Below, one piece after another: positions 62,006 to 64,000 of a DNA stretch of 64,000 bases (position 1 is its first letter; every line of letters starts with the position of its first letter). The notes beneath the pieces were generated by a model. It had not been told where the DNA came from. It saw nothing but the letters and a program-made list of their open reading frames with translations, and did not search any database. The position numbers and the translations under genes were made by a program. The DNA lies in the NCBI RefSeq assembly GCF_003696345.1, contig NZ_RFLX01000006.1, forward strand, positions 62,001-126,000, written 5' to 3'. This DNA comes from Teichococcus wenyumeiae. Its GTDB lineage: Bacteria; Pseudomonadota; Alphaproteobacteria; Acetobacterales; Acetobacteraceae.

Positions 62006-62040
62006 TTGACATCATCAAGTGGAATTTTTGTTATCCACTT
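62006..62040 (+). promoter_or_regulatory. Sigma-70 promoter with overlapping dyad for the sulfate operon
   Basis: TTGACA (62006-62011) is a perfect -35 and TGTTAT (62029-62034) a 4/6 -10, 17 bp apart. The dyad AAGTGGA (62017-62023)/TCCACTT (62034-62040), 10-nt centre, spans the spacer and -10. A regulator bound there would compete with RNA polymerase. Confidence 0.6.
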
Positions 62041-62155
62041 CACCATTGTGGAATAAGCTCCGCGCGAGGAGCGCGCGCAAACCTCGATAGGTGTTGTCTC
62101 TGACCCTTCCGCCGGGAAACACTTGGCGGACCGCATCGGAAGGAGTGTCGAAACC

Positions 62156-63178
62156 ATGACCTCTGTACGGACCTCACGCCGGGCGCTGCTCGGCGGCCTG
62201 GCACTCGCGGGGCTGGCATGCGGCGGCGCGCGGGCGCAGGCACCGACGCAGCTCCTCAACGTATCCTATGACCCCACGCGGGAATTCTACCGGAGCTATA
62301 ACGCCTTCTTCGCCGAGCGCTGGAAGGCCCAGGGCGGGCAGGGAGTGCAGATCCGCACCTCCCACGGCGGCTCCGGCCGGCAGGCACGCTCCGTCATCGA
62401 CGGGCTGCCGGCGGATGTGGTGACGCTGGCCCTGGCTTATGACGTGGATGCCATCGCCGAACGCGGGTTGATCGCTCCCGACTGGCAGAAGCGGCTGCCC
62501 TTCAACAGCGCGCCCTATACCAGCACCATCGTTTTCCTGGTGAAGAAGGGAAACCCGAAGAATATCCGGGACTGGGGAGATCTGGCGCGGGAGGGAGTGG
62601 GGGTGATCACGCCCAATCCCAAGACCTCGGGCGGCGCGCGCTGGAACCATCTCGCGGCCTGGGCCTGGGCGCTGCGCCAGCCCGGTGGCAGCGAGGCCTC
62701 GGCGCAGGAATACCTCGGCAGGCTCTACCGCAACGTGCCGGTGCTGGACACCGGCGCGCGGGGCTCCACCACCACCTTCGCCCGCAACGGCCAGGGCGAT
62801 GTGCTGCTGGCCTGGGAGAACGAGGCGCATCTCGCCTTCGAGGAATTCGGCCGCGACAAGTTCGAGATCGTTTATCCGCCGCTGTCCATCCTGGCCGAGC
62901 CCTCGGTGGCCGTGGTGGACAAGGTGGTGGACCGGCGCGGCAGCCGGGCGCTGGCGGAGGCCTATCTCCAGGCCCTCTACACGCCGGAAGCCCAGGCCCT
63001 GGCCGCCAAGCACTTCTACCGCCCGCGTGACGCCGCTGCCCTGGCCGCCGTCGGGGACCGCTTCCCCCGCCTGGAGCTGGTGACGGTGGATGGCGATTTC
63101 GGCGGTTGGGCGGCGGCGCAGAAGCGCCATTTCGACGATGGCGGCAGCTTCGACCAGGCTTACCGCCCTGCGCGCTAG
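62156..63178 (+). CDS. Sulfate ABC transporter substrate-binding protein (Sbp/CysP)
   Basis: A 340-residue periplasmic binding protein with a Tat-like signal ([10 protein letters not shown], cleaved near A-R-A, residue 28). [13 protein letters not shown] (about 35-47), [12 protein letters not shown] (about 74-85), [11 protein letters not shown] (about 162-172) and [11 protein letters not shown] (about 206-216) are the sulfate-binding motifs of Sbp/CysP. GGAAGGAG is 11 nt before the start. It is the first gene of a cys uptake operon with permease genes after it. Confidence 0.92.
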   Translation: MTSVRTSRRALLGGLALAGLACGGARAQAPTQLLNVSYDPTREFYRSYNAFFAERWKAQGGQGVQIRTSHGGSGRQARSVIDGLPADVVTLALAYDVDAIAERGLIAPDWQKRLPFNSAPYTSTIVFLVKKGNPKNIRDWGDLAREGVGVITPNPKTSGGARWNHLAAWAWALRQPGGSEASAQEYLGRLYRNVPVLDTGARGSTTTFARNGQGDVLLAWENEAHLAFEEFGRDKFEIVYPPLSILAEPSVAVVDKVVDRRGSRALAEAYLQALYTPEAQALAAKHFYRPRDAAALAAVGDRFPRLELVTVDGDFGGWAAAQKRHFDDGGSFDQAYRPAR

Positions 63179-63980
63179 GGGAGCCATTCCGGGCTTTGGC
63201 GCCTCCCTGGGGGTGACGCTGCTGTGGCTGGGGCTGATCGTGCTGGTGCCGCTGGCGGCCCTGGCCGTCCGGCCCTGGGAGCTGGGGGTGCAGGGCGTGC
63301 TGCGCTCCCTGGCCGAGCCGCGGGTACTGGCGGCGCTGCGGCTTTCCTTCCTGGCCTCCCTGGCGGCGGCGGCGGTGAACCTGCCTATCGGGCTGCTGCT
63401 GGCCTGGGTACTGGTGCGCGACCGCTTCCCGGGCCGGCGGCTGCTGGATGGCGCCATCGACCTGCCCTTCGCCCTGCCCACCGCCGTGGCGGGCCTGGCG
63501 CTGACGGCGCTCTATGCGCCGGAAGGCTGGCTGGGCGCGCCGCTCGGGGCGCTGGGGCTGAAGGTCGCCTATACGCCGCTGGGCGTCGGCATCGCCATGC
63601 TCTTCGTGGGCCTGCCCTTCGTGGTGCGCAGCGTCGAGCCCGTGCTGCGCGACCTGCCACGCGAGGCCGAGGAAGCCGCCGCTACCCTGGGCGCCAACCG
63701 GCTGCAGACCCTGCTCCGCGTGGTGCTGCCGGCCCTGATGCCGGCGCTGCTGGCGGGCTTCGCCATGGCTTTTGCCCGCGGACTCGGGGAATATGGCAGC
63801 GTCATCTTCATCGCCGGCAACATGCCCATGGTGAGTGAGATCGCGCCCCTGCTGATCACCATCCGGCTGGAGCAGTATGACTATGCCGGCGCCGCCGCCG
63901 TGGGGCTGGCGATGCTGCTGCTGGCCTTCATGATCCTGCTGCTGCTGAACTGGCTGCAACGCTGGGGCCGCGCCAAATGA
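63138..63980 (+). CDS. cysT: Sulfate ABC transporter permease CysT
   Basis: A 280-residue permease with six membrane segments: [18 protein letters not shown] at the N-terminus matches CysT/CysU, and the EAA loop is [16 protein letters not shown] (about 191-206). ATG 63138 overlaps the binding-protein gene by 41 bp; this fits the family N-terminus, but a slightly later start is possible. With CysW it forms the sulfate channel. Confidence 0.88.
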   Translation: MAAASTRLTALRARGAIPGFGASLGVTLLWLGLIVLVPLAALAVRPWELGVQGVLRSLAEPRVLAALRLSFLASLAAAAVNLPIGLLLAWVLVRDRFPGRRLLDGAIDLPFALPTAVAGLALTALYAPEGWLGAPLGALGLKVAYTPLGVGIAMLFVGLPFVVRSVEPVLRDLPREAEEAAATLGANRLQTLLRVVLPALMPALLAGFAMAFARGLGEYGSVIFIAGNMPMVSEIAPLLITIRLEQYDYAGAAAVGLAMLLLAFMILLLLNWLQRWGRAK

Positions 63981-64000
63981 GGAACGAGAGCCGCTGGCCC
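63977..64000 (+). CDS. cysW: Start of a following gene, probably CysW permease (cut by window end)
   Basis: ATG 63977 overlaps the cysT stop (ATGA) and opens a frame of eight codons to the window edge. The identity rests on gene order in sulfate operons (sbp, cysT, cysW, cysA), not on visible sequence. Confidence 0.4.

Overview
The window is GC-rich, tightly packed DNA from a Gram-negative bacterium, most likely an alphaproteobacterium of the Acetobacteraceae (Roseomonas-like). This is an inference from overall gene content: a TRAP carrier with a Tat-type 2-oxoacid-like binding protein, an orphan Bug receptor, an IclR-controlled pca operon, Acetobacteraceae-style small proteins and very high GC at third codon positions. 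No rRNA, tRNA, CRISPR array, insertion sequence or phage block was seen.

Region 1 (1-14107) is an aryl-polyene-type (APE) pigment cluster, entered part way through. A partial polysaccharide deacetylase, a methyltransferase, a MipA/OmpV-like outer-membrane protein and a cation:proton antiporter come first. From 3189 a tightly overlapping run follows: acyl carrier protein, COG4648 membrane protein, acyl-adenylating ligase, ApeI-like dehydratase, LpxL-like acyltransferase, LolA-like carrier, MMPL exporter, ketosynthase, chain-length-factor-like ketosynthase, ApeP-like dehydratase and ketoreductase. It ends in a flavoprotein that carries the flavin-halogenase signature W-x-W-x-I-P and a lysine in the position of the halogenase catalytic lysine. 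The set predicts a (possibly halogenated) aryl polyene esterified to a lipid and moved to the outer membrane.

Region 2 (14132-19294) has a lipoprotein, a complete TRAP transporter (P, Q, M) and an FkbM methyltransferase. Region 3 (19316-22702) is pcaIJF, the last steps of the beta-ketoadipate pathway, divergent from its PcaR-like IclR regulator. Region 4 (22745-24547) is an RpoD-family sigma factor that seems to lack region 1.1. Region 5 (25053-38585) is mixed metabolism: IclR regulator plus acyl-CoA dehydrogenase, DedA, a polyamine-type ABC transporter joined to an RraA-like gene, a DUF4174 protein, an LTA-synthase-like sulfatase, a luciferase-like oxidoreductase, a small gene next to a Fur-like box, an HNH protein, a nitroreductase and a YihY/BrkB protein.

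Region 6 (38689-49086, minus strand) is one operon of seven genes: ECF sigma factor, membrane anti-sigma factor, periplasmic metal-sensor-like protein, NodT outer-membrane factor, MdtA-like adaptor and two MdtB/MdtC-like RND pumps. A plausible ECF promoter overlaps the stop codon of upp. Region 7 (49168-53245) has upp, a Bug receptor with a SnoaL-like gene behind a large palindrome, an HSL-family hydrolase and a DUF533 protein. Region 8 (53267-60884) has a CadR/ZntR-like MerR regulator divergent from a Zn/Cd/Pb P-type ATPase with a textbook 19-bp-spacer MerR promoter, then a TonB siderophore receptor behind a Fur-like box, and a glycogen-debranching-type glucosidase. Region 9 (60994-64000) has a cupin protein, a small hypothetical gene, and the start of a sulfate ABC operon (binding protein, CysT, first codons of CysW), cut by the window end.
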